A DNA stretch of 37,762 nt from contig DWWS01000070.1 of the NCBI GenBank assembly GCA_019119595.1, forward strand, positions 1-37,762. The letters run 5' to 3'. The position numbers and the translations under genes are program-made. The notes below the pieces were generated by a model, which saw only the letters and a list, made by a program, of their open reading frames with translations, did no database searches and was not told where the DNA came from. Of this stretch, positions 1-8,381 are shown one piece after another (positions within the stretch are counted from its first letter, which is position 1; the number at the start of each line of letters is the position of its first letter). The DNA is from Candidatus Eisenbergiella merdavium. Lineage in GTDB: Bacteria > Bacillota > Clostridia > Lachnospirales > Lachnospiraceae.

Positions 1-1
1 G

Positions 2-280
2 AAGGGAGTGTCCGCCCGTGATATGTCTCTTTCACTCGGGCAGGCGAATAATTATATCAATACGATAGAAAACGGAAAGTCGCTGCCGTCCATGCAGTCC
101 TTTTTCAATATCTGTGAATTTTTTGATATCTCTCCTCAGGAATTTTTTGATGAGGGAAGCCATCATCCATTCAGGCTCCGTGCACTGGTCGAGGAGGCAA
201 ATCGCCTGGATGATCATACTCTGGAATGTTTTCTGGAAATCATGAAGAAAGCAAATGCCGCAGGCGGCAGAAAACGATGA
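2..280 (+). CDS. XRE-family helix-turn-helix regulator, 5'-truncated by window edge
   Basis: The frame is open from the first bases (Lys-Gly before the GTG at 8), so the true start is probably upstream. The visible part reads VSARDMSLSLGQANNYINTIE, the second half of a Cro/C1-type HTH with the usual recognition-helix pattern, followed by FFDISPQEFF, typical of small XRE repressors. A short helical tail follows (LVEEANRLDDHTLECFLEIM). It is likely a DNA-binding transcription factor; its target cannot be read here. It converges with the histidine kinase on the other strand, with 21 bases between the stops; that gap holds a small inverted repeat (ATCCTTT/AAAGGAT). HTH call fairly sure, function unknown. 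Confidence 0.8.
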   Translation, partial: KGVSARDMSLSLGQANNYINTIENGKSLPSMQSFFNICEFFDISPQEFFDEGSHHPFRLRALVEEANRLDDHTLECFLEIMKKANAAGGRKR

Positions 281-301
281 TCCTTTAGAAAGGATTCCTG
301 A

Positions 302-1834
302 TCATTTTCCGCCTTCTGCCGACGAAACGTCCTCCCCTCTTTCAGAAAGGCCGTCCTGCCCGTTTATGGGAAAGCATGCGCGCACGCAAAGGCCGTGAGG
401 GCTGACCGGCGAAAACTTAAGGGTTCCTCCGTGGGCCCTCACGATCTGTCCCACGATCCGCAGGCCCAGCCCGTGCTCCGGGCCTCGATTCGTTTCCTGC
501 TCCGGGTCATAGCCCGTCTCCTCTTCCGGACCGCGCTCCGTCCCGTCCTGCTCCCGGTTCAGCCTCTCAAGGCGCGCGCCGGGCATTCCCCTCCCGTCGT
601 CCGTCACCGTAAAGCAGCAGACACGCTCCTGCCTGTTCTCCCGTAGGGCCGCCCGCATGCCCACCTGCACCGAGATATGACAGCCCTGCGGGTTGTGGAC
701 GATGCTGTTGTTGATCAGATTATCCAGCATGCGCCTCAGAAGGTCGGGATCCCCCACAAGCTCCGCTGTTCTTTCCGGCTGTCCCGGGAACATTTTTTCC
801 CAGTCAAAATCCGCTCCCGAAAAATCCTCCCGGGAAAAATCCATTTCATACTGCGCGGGGAGCCCTTCGTTCAGCACCCCGCTCACCGCCTGCCGTCCAA
901 GCTCCACCGCGTCCAGGCGCTCCAGCCGGATGGGTCTGAGAGCATATTCCAGCCTGGTGGTCAGGTTGAGGCTCTCCACCAGAGCCTTCAGCCTTTCTCC
1001 CTGCCTGCGGATGATCCCCGCCTGCTGTCTGGCCTGGGGCGGAAGGCTGTCGTCCTCCTCCAGCTCCCCGGCATAGCCCAGCACCATGGAAAGGGGCGTG
1101 CGGATGTCGTGGGAAATACCCCGTATCCACTCCGCCCTGGTGTTGTCCTTCCTTTTCATATAATCCCCGGCCCGGTTCAGGCCCGCGCTGATCTCGGCCA
1201 GCTCCCCCTGCTCCTTCAGGCGGCACGGTTTTCCCCGGCCCAGCTCCTGGATTCCCTGCAGGATGGGGGACATGGCCTTTTCCACCCTGCGGATGCCCCG
1301 CAGGATCAGAAAGAGCAGAAGGCCCAGATTCATCAAAAAAACAGAGGCGCCCCCGATCAGGATGATATCCACATAGGGCCTTTCCATGGTGAAATAATAT
1401 TTCACCCAGGTACCCGGCGGGAAGCCCGCCACCGCAAGGAAACCGTCCTCCCTCACCCAGACCTTGACGGGATAGCCCTCCAGATACCAGCGGCTGAAGG
1501 CAGCGACCTGAGCGCTGGTGTAGGCCCTTGGAAGCTCCTCGGGAAGCCCCAGCTCCCAAACCACGTTTCCGCCCGCGTCAAGCACCATGGCCCAGGCATC
1601 GTTTTCCTCCAGCAGCCTCCGCGCCGTCTCATCCGCCTCCCAGACTCCGTCCCGGCCCGGCACGGGACCGATGTGCTCTGAAAGCCTTTCCACGCTGAAG
1701 GTATCCTTCGTCCCGCTCAGATAGCCCGCAGACAGACCCCCCAGAAAAAGAAGGAGATTGACGGTAAAGAAAAGCAGCACGATCCCGATGGTAGAAACAA
1801 TATAGCGCCTGAAAAACCGCCGTACCGGATTCAT
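302..1834 (-). CDS. Sensor histidine kinase of a peptide-antibiotic-type two-component system
   Basis: 510 residues. Membrane segments lie at about 12-35 and 155-179 with an extracytoplasmic domain of about 120 residues between them, then a short HAMP-like linker (about 182-230). The dimerisation/phosphoacceptor helix has SHDIRTPLSM with His242, the ATPase part has DNLINNSIVHN, VTDDGRGMP and GLGLRIVGQIV. The start ATG overlaps the stop of the regulator gene (ATGA), so the two are translationally coupled. Divergence from a three-gene ABC transporter suggests it senses a membrane-active peptide and controls that transporter, as in lantibiotic/bacitracin resistance loci; the ligand is inference. 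An insert rich in Glu/Gly (about residues 424-456) separates the two halves of the ATPase domain. Confidence 0.93.
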   Translation of the reverse strand: MNPVRRFFRRYIVSTIGIVLLFFTVNLLLFLGGLSAGYLSGTKDTFSVERLSEHIGPVPGRDGVWEADETARRLLEENDAWAMVLDAGGNVVWELGLPEELPRAYTSAQVAAFSRWYLEGYPVKVWVREDGFLAVAGFPPGTWVKYYFTMERPYVDIILIGGASVFLMNLGLLLFLILRGIRRVEKAMSPILQGIQELGRGKPCRLKEQGELAEISAGLNRAGDYMKRKDNTRAEWIRGISHDIRTPLSMVLGYAGELEEDDSLPPQARQQAGIIRRQGERLKALVESLNLTTRLEYALRPIRLERLDAVELGRQAVSGVLNEGLPAQYEMDFSREDFSGADFDWEKMFPGQPERTAELVGDPDLLRRMLDNLINNSIVHNPQGCHISVQVGMRAALRENRQERVCCFTVTDDGRGMPGARLERLNREQDGTERGPEEETGYDPEQETNRGPEHGLGLRIVGQIVRAHGGTLKFSPVSPHGLCVRACFPINGQDGLSERGEDVSSAEGGK

Positions 1835-2535
1835 CCCTTCCTCCCCTCCTTCAAATGCAGACGATATCCCAGCCCCTTGACCGTCACCAGAGAGACCGGC
1901 CGGGAAGGATTTTCTTCGATCTTTTCCCGCAGATGGCGGATATGGGTGGACAGGGTGCTCTCATAGCCCTGCCAGTATTCCCCGCAGACGGCGCCGCACA
2001 GGACGCCCGTGGTGACGATCCGCCCCGCATTTTCATACAGCTTTTCAAAAAGCTGCAGCTCCCTGGCGGTAAGCGGGATCCTTTCACCCGCCTTTGTCAC
2101 CTCCGCCTTTTCCAGATCCACCGTGGCCGCGGCAAGCTCCGCCCTGCGGTTTCGCTCCGGATATGCCCTCTGGAGGATGGCCCCCACGCGCAGCAGCAGC
2201 TCCTTTGGCAGAAAGGGCTTTGCCAGATAATCGTCCGCCCCGATCTCCAGTCCCGCGATCCTGTCCTCCGCTTCCCCGCGGGCCGTAAGCATCAGGACAG
2301 GGACGCGGCTCGTCCGCCGGATCCTCCGAAGCACCTCAAGGCCGTCCATTCCCGGCATCATCACATCCAGGATCAACAGCTCCGGCCGCTTTTCCTTCCA
2401 CAGCATGAGCGCCTCTCTGCCGGAGGACGCCGTTAAAATATGACGGTATCCGGCCTTTTGAAAAATGGAATCCAGCATTTTCAAAAGCTCTCTGTCGTCG
2501 TCCACCGCCAGGATCACTTTTTCGTATACAGACAT
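1831..2535 (-). CDS. OmpR-family response regulator
   Basis: 234 residues from the ATG at 2535, chosen because GGGAGG lies 7 bases upstream; the GTG two codons earlier would sit directly on the Shine-Dalgarno. The receiver domain has the acidic cluster AVDDD, phosphoacceptor Asp in LLILDVMMPGMDG (about residue 57), MLTARG and the Lys of LAKPF. A winged-helix DNA-binding domain follows (about 130-230: LTARELQLFEKL, ESTLSTHIRHLREKI, TVKGLGYRL). It should be phosphorylated by the overlapping kinase. Direct repeats at 2604-2645, upstream of the divergent ABC operon, are its likely sites. Confidence 0.94.
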   Translation of the reverse strand: MSVYEKVILAVDDDRELLKMLDSIFQKAGYRHILTASSGREALMLWKEKRPELLILDVMMPGMDGLEVLRRIRRTSRVPVLMLTARGEAEDRIAGLEIGADDYLAKPFLPKELLLRVGAILQRAYPERNRRAELAAATVDLEKAEVTKAGERIPLTARELQLFEKLYENAGRIVTTGVLCGAVCGEYWQGYESTLSTHIRHLREKIEENPSRPVSLVTVKGLGYRLHLKEGRKG

Positions 2536-2603
2536 TCGCACACCTCCCGAATAAGCCTTATTATACCACCAAACAAAAAGCCTGCCTCTTTTTCAGGCAA
2601 AAT

Positions 2604-2645
2604 CTCAGAGATTATTTAAGGCAGGCTCAGAGTTATCTCAGGACA
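2604..2645 (+). promoter_or_regulatory. Helically phased CTCAGRR direct repeats, candidate response-regulator sites
   Basis: CTCAGAG occurs at 2604-2610 and 2626-2632, and CTCAGGA at 2637-2643. Start-to-start distances are 22 and 11 bases, two and one helical turns, the spacing expected for OmpR-type tandem half-sites. They cover the position of the -35 of the promoter below. The link to the adjacent regulator is inference. Confidence 0.5.
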
Positions 2646-2658
2646 GGGGTGCTATCCT
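2630..2658 (+). promoter_or_regulatory. Candidate activator-dependent promoter of the ABC operon
   Basis: An extended -10, TGCTATCCT (hexamer 2653-2658), has only a poor -35 (GAGTTA, 2630-2635) at 17 bases. A weak -35 overlapped by the phased repeats fits a promoter that needs a bound activator. Transcription would start near 2665, about 24 bases before the ATG. Confidence 0.45.
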
Positions 2659-2688
2659 GTTGGCATCAACCAAAGGAGGTACCTGTAA

Positions 2689-3612
2689 ATGAACAGTTAT
2701 GTTATTGAAACCCAGGGGCTGACCAGGCGCTATGGAGAGCAGGTCAGCGTTTCCAGCCTGGATCTTCATGTGAAAAAGGGCCGTATCTATGGCCTTCTCG
2801 GCCGCAACGGCGCCGGAAAGACCACCACGATGCGGATGCTTCTGGGCCTGACGGCCCCCACATCCGGCACGATCCGGCTGTTTGGCCGCCCCCTGAAAAG
2901 CGGCAGGAGGGAAATCCTGTCACGTATCGGCAGCCTCATCGAATCGCCGGGCTTTTACCCCAATCTGACCGGAACGGAAAACCTGCGGATCTTTGCCAGG
3001 CTCCGGGGACTAAAGGATACCAGGTATATTCAGAACGCTCTGGAGCTGGTAAATCTGCCCTACCGGGACAAAAAGCTCTATTCCCAGTATTCCCTCGGCA
3101 TGAAGCAGCGGCTTGCCATCGCCCTCGCCGTCATGCACGATCCGGAGCTGCTGATCCTGGATGAGCCCATCAACGGCCTCGATCCCATCGGCATTGCCGA
3201 GGTGCGTTCCTTCATCCGGGCGCTGTGCGAGGAGAGGGGCAAAACCATCCTGATCTCCAGCCACATCCTCTCCGAGATCGCCCTGCTTGCGGACGATATC
3301 GGCATCATCGATCACGGCGTTCTGCTGGAGGAGGAAAGCCTGGCCCGTCTGGAGCAGAAAAACGGCCGGTATCTGCGTTTTCTCGTGTCCAACGCCCCCA
3401 TCGCCGCCCGGCTGCTTCAGGACCGGCTCGGAATCCGGGCGCTCACCGTAGAAAACGGCCAGGAGCTGACCGTGCAGGAGCCCTCTCTCAACGCCGGAGA
3501 AGCGGTCCGCCTGTTCGTGGAGGCGGGGCTTGAGGTCTCTGAGGCGCATCTGTGCGAGGATACGCTGGAGGATTATTTTAAGAGGATCACGGGAGGTGAG
3601 GGAATTGCTTAA
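2689..3612 (+). CDS. ABC transporter ATP-binding protein, lantibiotic/bacitracin-resistance type
   Basis: 307 residues, start backed by AAAGGAGGT. It carries Walker A GRNGAGKTT (about 38-46), a Q-loop region, signature YSLGMKQRLAIA, Walker B LLILDEPINGLDP and the H-loop ISSHIL. The C-terminal third (about 215-307) is the regulatory extension seen in the BcrA/CprA/NatA-like group. It should power the two downstream permeases. Its end overlaps the TTG start of the first permease by 8 bases, so the operon is coupled. Divergent orientation to the two-component system suggests export of, or immunity to, a cationic peptide antibiotic; the substrate is inferred from context only. Confidence 0.93.
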   Translation: MNSYVIETQGLTRRYGEQVSVSSLDLHVKKGRIYGLLGRNGAGKTTTMRMLLGLTAPTSGTIRLFGRPLKSGRREILSRIGSLIESPGFYPNLTGTENLRIFARLRGLKDTRYIQNALELVNLPYRDKKLYSQYSLGMKQRLAIALAVMHDPELLILDEPINGLDPIGIAEVRSFIRALCEERGKTILISSHILSEIALLADDIGIIDHGVLLEEESLARLEQKNGRYLRFLVSNAPIAARLLQDRLGIRALTVENGQELTVQEPSLNAGEAVRLFVEAGLEVSEAHLCEDTLEDYFKRITGGEGIA

Positions 3613-4408
3613 GCTTCTTTGCTGTGAATTCGCCAAGCTTCGGCGCAGGCCCCTCTTTTTTGCCGCAGCGGCGGTCTCCGGGCTGATCCCGCTGGGGTGC
3701 GCGCTGTTTCTGCCGGATTTCCGCCAGTTCCAAAGCGGCGCGGAGGCGGTGGACAGCATGATGTCCACCCTGTTTCAGATGAGCGCCTATCTGCTCCTGA
3801 TGCCCGCGCTGGTGGTGCTTGCCTCCAACCTGTTTTTTGAGGAGCAGGACAACGACACGCTGAAAAATATCCTGACCGTTCCCGTGTCAAAATCCGCTCT
3901 TGCCCTCTCCAAGCTGCTTCTGCTCCTCCTGTTTGCCATCGCCTTCATGGGAGCGGGCGGGCTGATCAATCTGGCGCTCATCCTGCTTTCCGGCTGGGAA
4001 CCGGCGGGCTTTGGACGGCTGTTTTTCGTGGGGCTCGGCCAGGGGATCATGATGTGGGCCGGCGCGCTTCCCTGCATTCTGCTGGTGGCCGCCCTCAACC
4101 GAAGCTACATCATTTCCGTCATCATCGCTTTTTTCTATACCACGGTCAATTACATTTTCAGCATGAGCGACCTGTTTCTCACCCAGCCCTTCGGGCTGAA
4201 TCCCGGAACGCTCCTGCCCGGCCCCCTGACCTTCCGCTGGTATTTTCAATATCTGGATTTCAGTAATGCCGGCGCTGAAACGGCGCAGCTTCTGGAACGG
4301 ATCAGCCCTTATTTTCTGAACACTCCCCAGGTTTTTCTCGTGGCGGGAGGGGAGGCCGCAGTCTTTTTGAGCCTGATCGCGCTGGTCTACAGGCGACAGG
4401 GAAGCTAA
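3605..4408 (+). CDS. ABC-2 type permease subunit 1 (lantibiotic immunity-like)
   Basis: 267 residues from a TTG at 3605, preceded at good spacing by GGAGGTGA. The frame is open further upstream (an ATG at 3530), but that would add an arginine-rich stretch lying inside the ATPase gene. The protein starts MLKLLCCEFAKLRRRPLFF and has about six hydrophobic segments. The cytoplasmic motif EEQDNDTLKNILTVPV is typical of the two-permease MutE/MutG, SpaE/SpaG and CprB/CprC transporters. A paralogous motif (DRENSGDTMKNLLTVPV) is in the next gene, so the pair probably forms a heterodimer with the ATPase. Confidence 0.88.
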   Translation: MLKLLCCEFAKLRRRPLFFAAAAVSGLIPLGCALFLPDFRQFQSGAEAVDSMMSTLFQMSAYLLLMPALVVLASNLFFEEQDNDTLKNILTVPVSKSALALSKLLLLLLFAIAFMGAGGLINLALILLSGWEPAGFGRLFFVGLGQGIMMWAGALPCILLVAALNRSYIISVIIAFFYTTVNYIFSMSDLFLTQPFGLNPGTLLPGPLTFRWYFQYLDFSNAGAETAQLLERISPYFLNTPQVFLVAGGEAAVFLSLIALVYRRQGS

Positions 4409-4419
4409 GGAGGTACTTT

Positions 4420-5211
4420 ATGTCAGATATCATAAAAAGTGAATGGCTCAAGCTGAAACGCTGTCAGATCCTTCTGGTGGGCATCGTGGCTCTGGCTCTC
4501 TGCCCTGTGGCCCAGTACGGCACGCAGCTCATCGTGAATCCGGAGATCCGGGATCCGGACTATGACCTGATCCATCTGTTCGCCAATGTGATCTGGGGAA
4601 ACACCCAGGTTTTCCTTCCGCTCTCCCTGGTCATGATCGGCGGATGGCTGATCGACCGCGAGAATTCCGGCGACACCATGAAAAATCTGCTCACCGTCCC
4701 GGTGCCCTATCCCCGTCTTCTGGGAAGCAAGCTGGCGGTGACCGGCGCGCTGGCCCTGCTGTTCGGCATCTACAGCGTTCTCGTCACCCTGCTCACCGGG
4801 GCGCTCGCCGGCCTGCCCGGCTTTGTCCCCGCCGCCATCCTCCGGCTGGGCTTTCAGACGGTGGCCGCTGCGTTTGCCACCTTTCTGGCCTGCATGCCCA
4901 TGATCCTGATCTTCGGGCAGCTTCGCGGCGCTTATCTGGGCGGCTCCATCCTGACCTTTTTTCTGGGGTACTGCATCCTGTTCTTCAAAAGCGGATTCCT
5001 GCTCTCCGCCTACCCCTTCTCGGCAGCCCTGGTCCTCTCCGGCTTCGATATGGAGGAATTTAACGGAGCCGTCGTGCCGCCAAGCATCCCGCTGGCCCTT
5101 CTGGGCATGGCTTCGGTGCTCGCTCTCACCGCAGCCCTTCTGCTGCTCTCCCGCCCCTCTCAAAAAGCGAAGACAGAGAGGAAGGCAAAATCCAGAGGGC
5201 GGCGGCGCTGA
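4420..5211 (+). CDS. ABC-2 type permease subunit 2 (lantibiotic immunity-like)
   Basis: 263 residues, start preceded by TAAGGAGGT and 11 bases after the first permease stop, so certainly co-transcribed. About six membrane segments; motif DRENSGDTMKNLLTVPV matches the first permease. The C-terminus is strongly basic (KAKTERKAKSRGRRR), consistent with a cytoplasmic tail. It is the second half of the membrane channel. No lantibiotic precursor or modification gene is visible nearby, so this reads as a stand-alone resistance transporter rather than producer immunity. Confidence 0.88.
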   Translation: MSDIIKSEWLKLKRCQILLVGIVALALCPVAQYGTQLIVNPEIRDPDYDLIHLFANVIWGNTQVFLPLSLVMIGGWLIDRENSGDTMKNLLTVPVPYPRLLGSKLAVTGALALLFGIYSVLVTLLTGALAGLPGFVPAAILRLGFQTVAAAFATFLACMPMILIFGQLRGAYLGGSILTFFLGYCILFFKSGFLLSAYPFSAALVLSGFDMEEFNGAVVPPSIPLALLGMASVLALTAALLLLSRPSQKAKTERKAKSRGRRR

Positions 5212-5334
5212 GTTTTGCGAAATTTTCAAACCGCCTCATTGCATGGATCATGGTGATCCGCTAAAATCAAAGGAAAGGGAGGCCGGCGGCAGAAATCCGT
5301 CCGATACGGCGCTTCATTCAGAAAGGGGATCATT

Positions 5335-5811
5335 ATGGCAAACGAAGATAAGAAGGATTTTAACGCCATGCTGCACGACAGCAAGGACATGCCCAAATTT
5401 CAGATCATCACGGACGAAAAGAGCATAAAAAAATATGGCGGAGACCGGATGTATTTTGCTCCGCCCATTGAGTATGACCGGGTAATGCGGCTTGTGCCTT
5501 ACGGAAAGCTGCTCACGATCGGCAGCATCAGGGACTATTTTGCAAGGCAGAGCGGGGCGGATTTCACAGAGCCGATCACCGCGGGGATCTTTGTGTCCAT
5601 CGCAGCCTGGGCGAGCCATCAGCGTCCGGACGATAAGACGCCCTGGTGGAGAACCCTGAAGGCAGACGGGGAGTTAAATCCAAAGTATCCCGGCGGTGTG
5701 GAAGAGCAGAAAAAACGGCTTGAGCAGGAGGGGCATACCATCATTCAAAAGGGCAGGACGAATATCCGGTATTATGTCAGGGATTACGAAAGCTCGCTGT
5801 TTTCTTTATAA
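5335..5811 (+). CDS. Alkyltransferase-like (MGMT-fold) protein
   Basis: 158 residues. The central region resembles the DNA-binding/active-site domain of O6-alkylguanine methyltransferases: a VPYGKLLTIGSIRDYF helix region, then PWWRTLKADGEL where the enzymes have PCHR, then Q-K-R-L-E-Q-EGH. The catalytic Cys is therefore Trp, the hallmark of alkyltransferase-like proteins, which bind alkylated guanines without repairing them. The N-terminal 45 residues do not belong to that domain. A 123-base gap with a small GGATCATGGTGATCC hairpin separates it from the ABC operon. Convergent with the next gene. Confidence 0.7.
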   Translation: MANEDKKDFNAMLHDSKDMPKFQIITDEKSIKKYGGDRMYFAPPIEYDRVMRLVPYGKLLTIGSIRDYFARQSGADFTEPITAGIFVSIAAWASHQRPDDKTPWWRTLKADGELNPKYPGGVEEQKKRLEQEGHTIIQKGRTNIRYYVRDYESSLFSL

Positions 5812-5833
5812 AACGTGAAAATTCGCCCTTCTC

Positions 5834-6973
5834 TCATCTGCCGCAGAACATCTGCCTTTCTGCTTCCGCATGGAGCCTCCATACATTGGCGTCCACATTT
5901 CCCAGAATGGTGAAGGTCAGCCCTGCTTCCGGGTAAAAGACGGTGATGTTGCAGACGCCGTCGTTGGAGCCCTCCTTCCAGGCGCGGAAGATCTTCCCGT
6001 CCCGCTCCAGCAGCTCGGCTCCCAGTCCTACGGTGTACCGGTATTCTCCCTGCTCCCTTTTCCGCTCCGTATGGGGGAGAAGCATCTTATGAAATACCGG
6101 ACTGTCGTTTACGTAACGCCAGAAACGGTCCAGATCCTCTGCCGTGGTATAGGCCCCGCTGTCCGCGGTTCCGATGGGAGGGAAGGAGTAGATGTTCTTT
6201 TTCAGGCTGCCGTCCTCTCCATAAAAATATCCTTCCGCAAATCTTCTTCCCGTTTCCTCCTTCGCCGCAAAAAAGCTGTTCATCATTCCGAAGGGACGGA
6301 AAATTTCCTCCGTGATAAAGGTACGGTAGTCCTTTCCCGTCAGCTTCTCGATCGCCAGCCCCAGAAGGATAAAGGCGCAGTTATTATACCGGATCTGCTC
6401 TCCCGGCTTGAAGTTTGGCTTCTTGTGAACGAAATTTTTCAGAAAATCCCGGTTCTGCCGGAAGGAATAGTTGGGGGTATCCACAAACAGCGCCGAGTAA
6501 TCCTCGCCGCTCTCCTCATCCGCGTCGTCCGCGATTCCCGAGGTGTGCGTCAGCAGATGAACCAGCTTCACATCCTCCGGAATCTGAGTTCCTCCCAGAT
6601 CCAGAATGGAATGGATCCTTTCCTCCAGGCCGAGCATTCCTCTGCTTTCCAGCAGCACAATGCCCGCGGCGGTAAAAAGCTTGGTGATGGACGCAGTGTC
6701 AAACGCTGTATCCAGCCGGTTTTCGATTCCATACGTCAGATTTTCATAACCGCAGGCGTAAGAAAAGACAGGCCCCTCCGGCGATGTGAGCAGCGCCACA
6801 CCGGAAAAGTCTTTTCCGGAAATAGCATTTCCTGAAACAGAATTTTCCGAAAACGCTTTTCCGGAGGCAGCTTTCTTCGAATCTGCCTTTTTCATCCCAC
6901 AGGCATCGAACAGCGAACGGAGCCTTTCCGGGGCGTCCGGCCGCAGGATACTGCTTGCGTTTATCTTTTCCAT
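5834..6973 (-). CDS. Serine hydrolase of the beta-lactamase/class C PBP fold
   Basis: 379 residues from the ATG at 6973, which has GGAGG six bases upstream; the same frame stays open 45 codons further through a repeat element. Motif SITK (within FDTASITKLF) supplies the nucleophile Ser and Lys, and RYNNCAFILLG the YxN motif. No signal peptide is seen, so it is probably cytosolic. It could be an esterase, D-aminopeptidase or beta-lactamase relative; the substrate is unknown. Residues about 35-59 are five pentapeptide repeats of the form xxSGx. The ribosome site belongs to the interspersed repeat upstream. Confidence 0.85.
   Translation of the reverse strand: MEKINASSILRPDAPERLRSLFDACGMKKADSKKAASGKAFSENSVSGNAISGKDFSGVALLTSPEGPVFSYACGYENLTYGIENRLDTAFDTASITKLFTAAGIVLLESRGMLGLEERIHSILDLGGTQIPEDVKLVHLLTHTSGIADDADEESGEDYSALFVDTPNYSFRQNRDFLKNFVHKKPNFKPGEQIRYNNCAFILLGLAIEKLTGKDYRTFITEEIFRPFGMMNSFFAAKEETGRRFAEGYFYGEDGSLKKNIYSFPPIGTADSGAYTTAEDLDRFWRYVNDSPVFHKMLLPHTERKREQGEYRYTVGLGAELLERDGKIFRAWKEGSNDGVCNITVFYPEAGLTFTILGNVDANVWRLHAEAERQMFCGR
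6797..6871 (-). repeat. Five 15-base in-frame tandem repeats
   Basis: The units encode AASGK, AFSEN, SVSGN, AISGK and DFSGV in a row near the N-terminus of the serine hydrolase. Each is 15 bases with a TTTCCGGAAA-like core. Gain or loss of a unit would keep the frame and only change the length of a flexible linker. Confidence 0.75.
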
Positions 6974-7117
6974 ATTTACCTCCATTCCGAAGCGCTTTAG
7001 CGCTGAGGAACGCGCGGAGAAATCGCGGATGTGATTTCTCCGCTGCGATCCAGGGATTTGTGACGCTTCGGCACAAATCCCGATTGAAAAATGTGCTATC
7101 GAGCACATTTTTCAATC
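6974..7117 (-). repeat. Interspersed 5'-leader repeat, copy A (full length)
   Basis: A 144-base structured unit between a GGAGG at its 5' end and the ATG of the serine hydrolase. Read on the minus strand it has three perfect stems: 7082-7117 (16-base arms, 4-base loop), 7053-7081 (10-base arms around CCGAAGCGT) and 7014-7043 (11-base arms). The tail reads GCTTCGGAATGGAGGTAAAT before the ATG, so the hydrolase uses the repeat's own Shine-Dalgarno. Copy B at 10.4 kb has the same architecture. The hydrolase frame is open across it. Confidence 0.85.
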
Positions 7118-7205
7118 TCCCTCCATTCCGAAAAACTTTCTGTGCTCCCGCCGCGCAGAGAACACGGATAGGATTTCTGCGCTGCAATCGCTTGAAGTTT
7201 TGCCA
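7118..7205 (-). repeat. Interspersed 5'-leader repeat, copy A' (3' half, in tandem)
   Basis: Directly upstream of copy A lies a shorter related unit: GCGCAGAAATC and a following CTCTGCGC form the third stem, and it ends TTTTCGGAATGGAGGGAG. Copy A then starts just after this GGAGG. The arrangement looks like one element inserted at the Shine-Dalgarno carried by an older, decayed one. Confidence 0.6.
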
Positions 7206-7212
7206 TAATGTC

Positions 7213-7258
7213 ATAAGAAAAGAGCCGCCGGACCGATAAAAAAATCAGCCCGGCGGCG
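7213..7258 (-). terminator. Intrinsic terminator after galE
   Basis: On the minus strand GCCGCCGG (7250-7257) pairs with CCGGCGGC (7224-7231) and is followed by TCTTTTCTTA. It lies about 70 bases after the galE stop. Confidence 0.75.
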
Positions 7259-7324
7259 AAAAACTATTCCTTACGCCTATTTCATTCCAGCTATTTCATT
7301 CCAACTGTTTCAGCCTGTCCCGCA

Positions 7325-8341
7325 TCAGTCCTCGTAACCGTTGGGGTTCTGGGACTGCCATCTCCAGGAATCGGCGCACATTTCCTTGATGCCGTACTCG
7401 GCCTTCCAGCCAAGCTCTCTTTCCGCCTTGCCGGCGTCGGAGTAGCAGGTGGCGATATCGCCGGGGCGGCGGTCCTTGATCTCGTAAGGGATCTTCACGC
7501 CGGTGGCTTCCTCGAAATTTTTCACGATGTCAAGCACGCTGTAGCCCTTTCCGGTTCCCAGGTTGTAGATGGAAAGGCCGGATTTGTCCTCAATCTTCTT
7601 CAGCGCCTTCACATGGCCCTTTGCCAGATCGACCACGTGGATGTAGTCTCTCACTCCGGTTCCGTCCGGGGTATCGTAGTCGTTTCCGAATACGTTGAGC
7701 TGTTTCAGCTTGCCCACCGCAACCTGGGTGATATAGGGCATCAGGTTGTTGGGGATGCCGTTAGGGTTCTCACCGATGGTTCCGCTCTTGTGAGCGCCGA
7801 TGGGATTGAAGTAGCGCAGAAGCACCACGTTCCATTCGGGATCCGCCTTCTGGATGTCGCTCAGGATCTGCTCCAGCATGGATTTGGTCCAGCCGTAGGG
7901 GTTGGTGCACTGTCCCTTCGGGCACTCCTCCGTGATGGGGATGATCGCAGGATCTCCGTACACGGTGGCGGAGGAAGAAAAGATGATGTTCTTTACGCCG
8001 TGCTGACGCATCACATCCACCAGGGTCAGGGTTCCGGCGATGTTGTTTTCATAATACTCCCAGGGCTTGGCGACGGACTCGCCCACCGCCTTCAGTCCTG
8101 CGAAATGGATGCAGGAATCGATTTTTTCCTTTTCAAAAATGGCGTTCAGCGCCTCTCTGTCGAGAATGTCCGCCTTGTAAAAAGGAACGTGCTTTCCCGT
8201 GATCTTCTCCACGCGCTGCAGGGACTTCTCGCTGGAATTGCAGAGGTTGTCAAGCACCACCACATCATATCCTGCGTTCTGCAGCTCAACTACCGTATGG
8301 CTGCCGATATATCCGGCTCCGCCTGTCACTAAAATTGCCAT
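7325..8341 (-). CDS. galE: UDP-glucose 4-epimerase
   Basis: 338 residues, the usual GalE length. Start at 8341 ([20 protein letters not shown]) with GGAGG upstream. An NAD-binding Rossmann fold (GGAGYIGS) is followed by the extended-SDR catalytic set: SSSATVYG (Ser/Thr), YGWTKSMLE (Tyr-x3-Lys) and [10 protein letters not shown]. It interconverts UDP-glucose and UDP-galactose in the Leloir pathway and supplies galactosyl units for surface glycans. It lies 40 bases after a nucleotidyltransferase that plausibly makes the nucleotide-sugar substrate. A terminator follows at 7213-7258. Confidence 0.96.
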   Translation of the reverse strand: MAILVTGGAGYIGSHTVVELQNAGYDVVVLDNLCNSSEKSLQRVEKITGKHVPFYKADILDREALNAIFEKEKIDSCIHFAGLKAVGESVAKPWEYYENNIAGTLTLVDVMRQHGVKNIIFSSSATVYGDPAIIPITEECPKGQCTNPYGWTKSMLEQILSDIQKADPEWNVVLLRYFNPIGAHKSGTIGENPNGIPNNLMPYITQVAVGKLKQLNVFGNDYDTPDGTGVRDYIHVVDLAKGHVKALKKIEDKSGLSIYNLGTGKGYSVLDIVKNFEEATGVKIPYEIKDRRPGDIATCYSDAGKAERELGWKAEYGIKEMCADSWRWQSQNPNGYED

Positions 8342-8381
8342 GGTCTCCTCCTGTCCGTCCGGCGCTGTGCCGGGCTGTTTT

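Noticed and set aside
6744..7214. 156-codon ORF through the tandem repeats into the hydrolase
   Set aside because: Runs in a different frame inside the hydrolase and has no family pattern; caused by the repeat being stop-poor.
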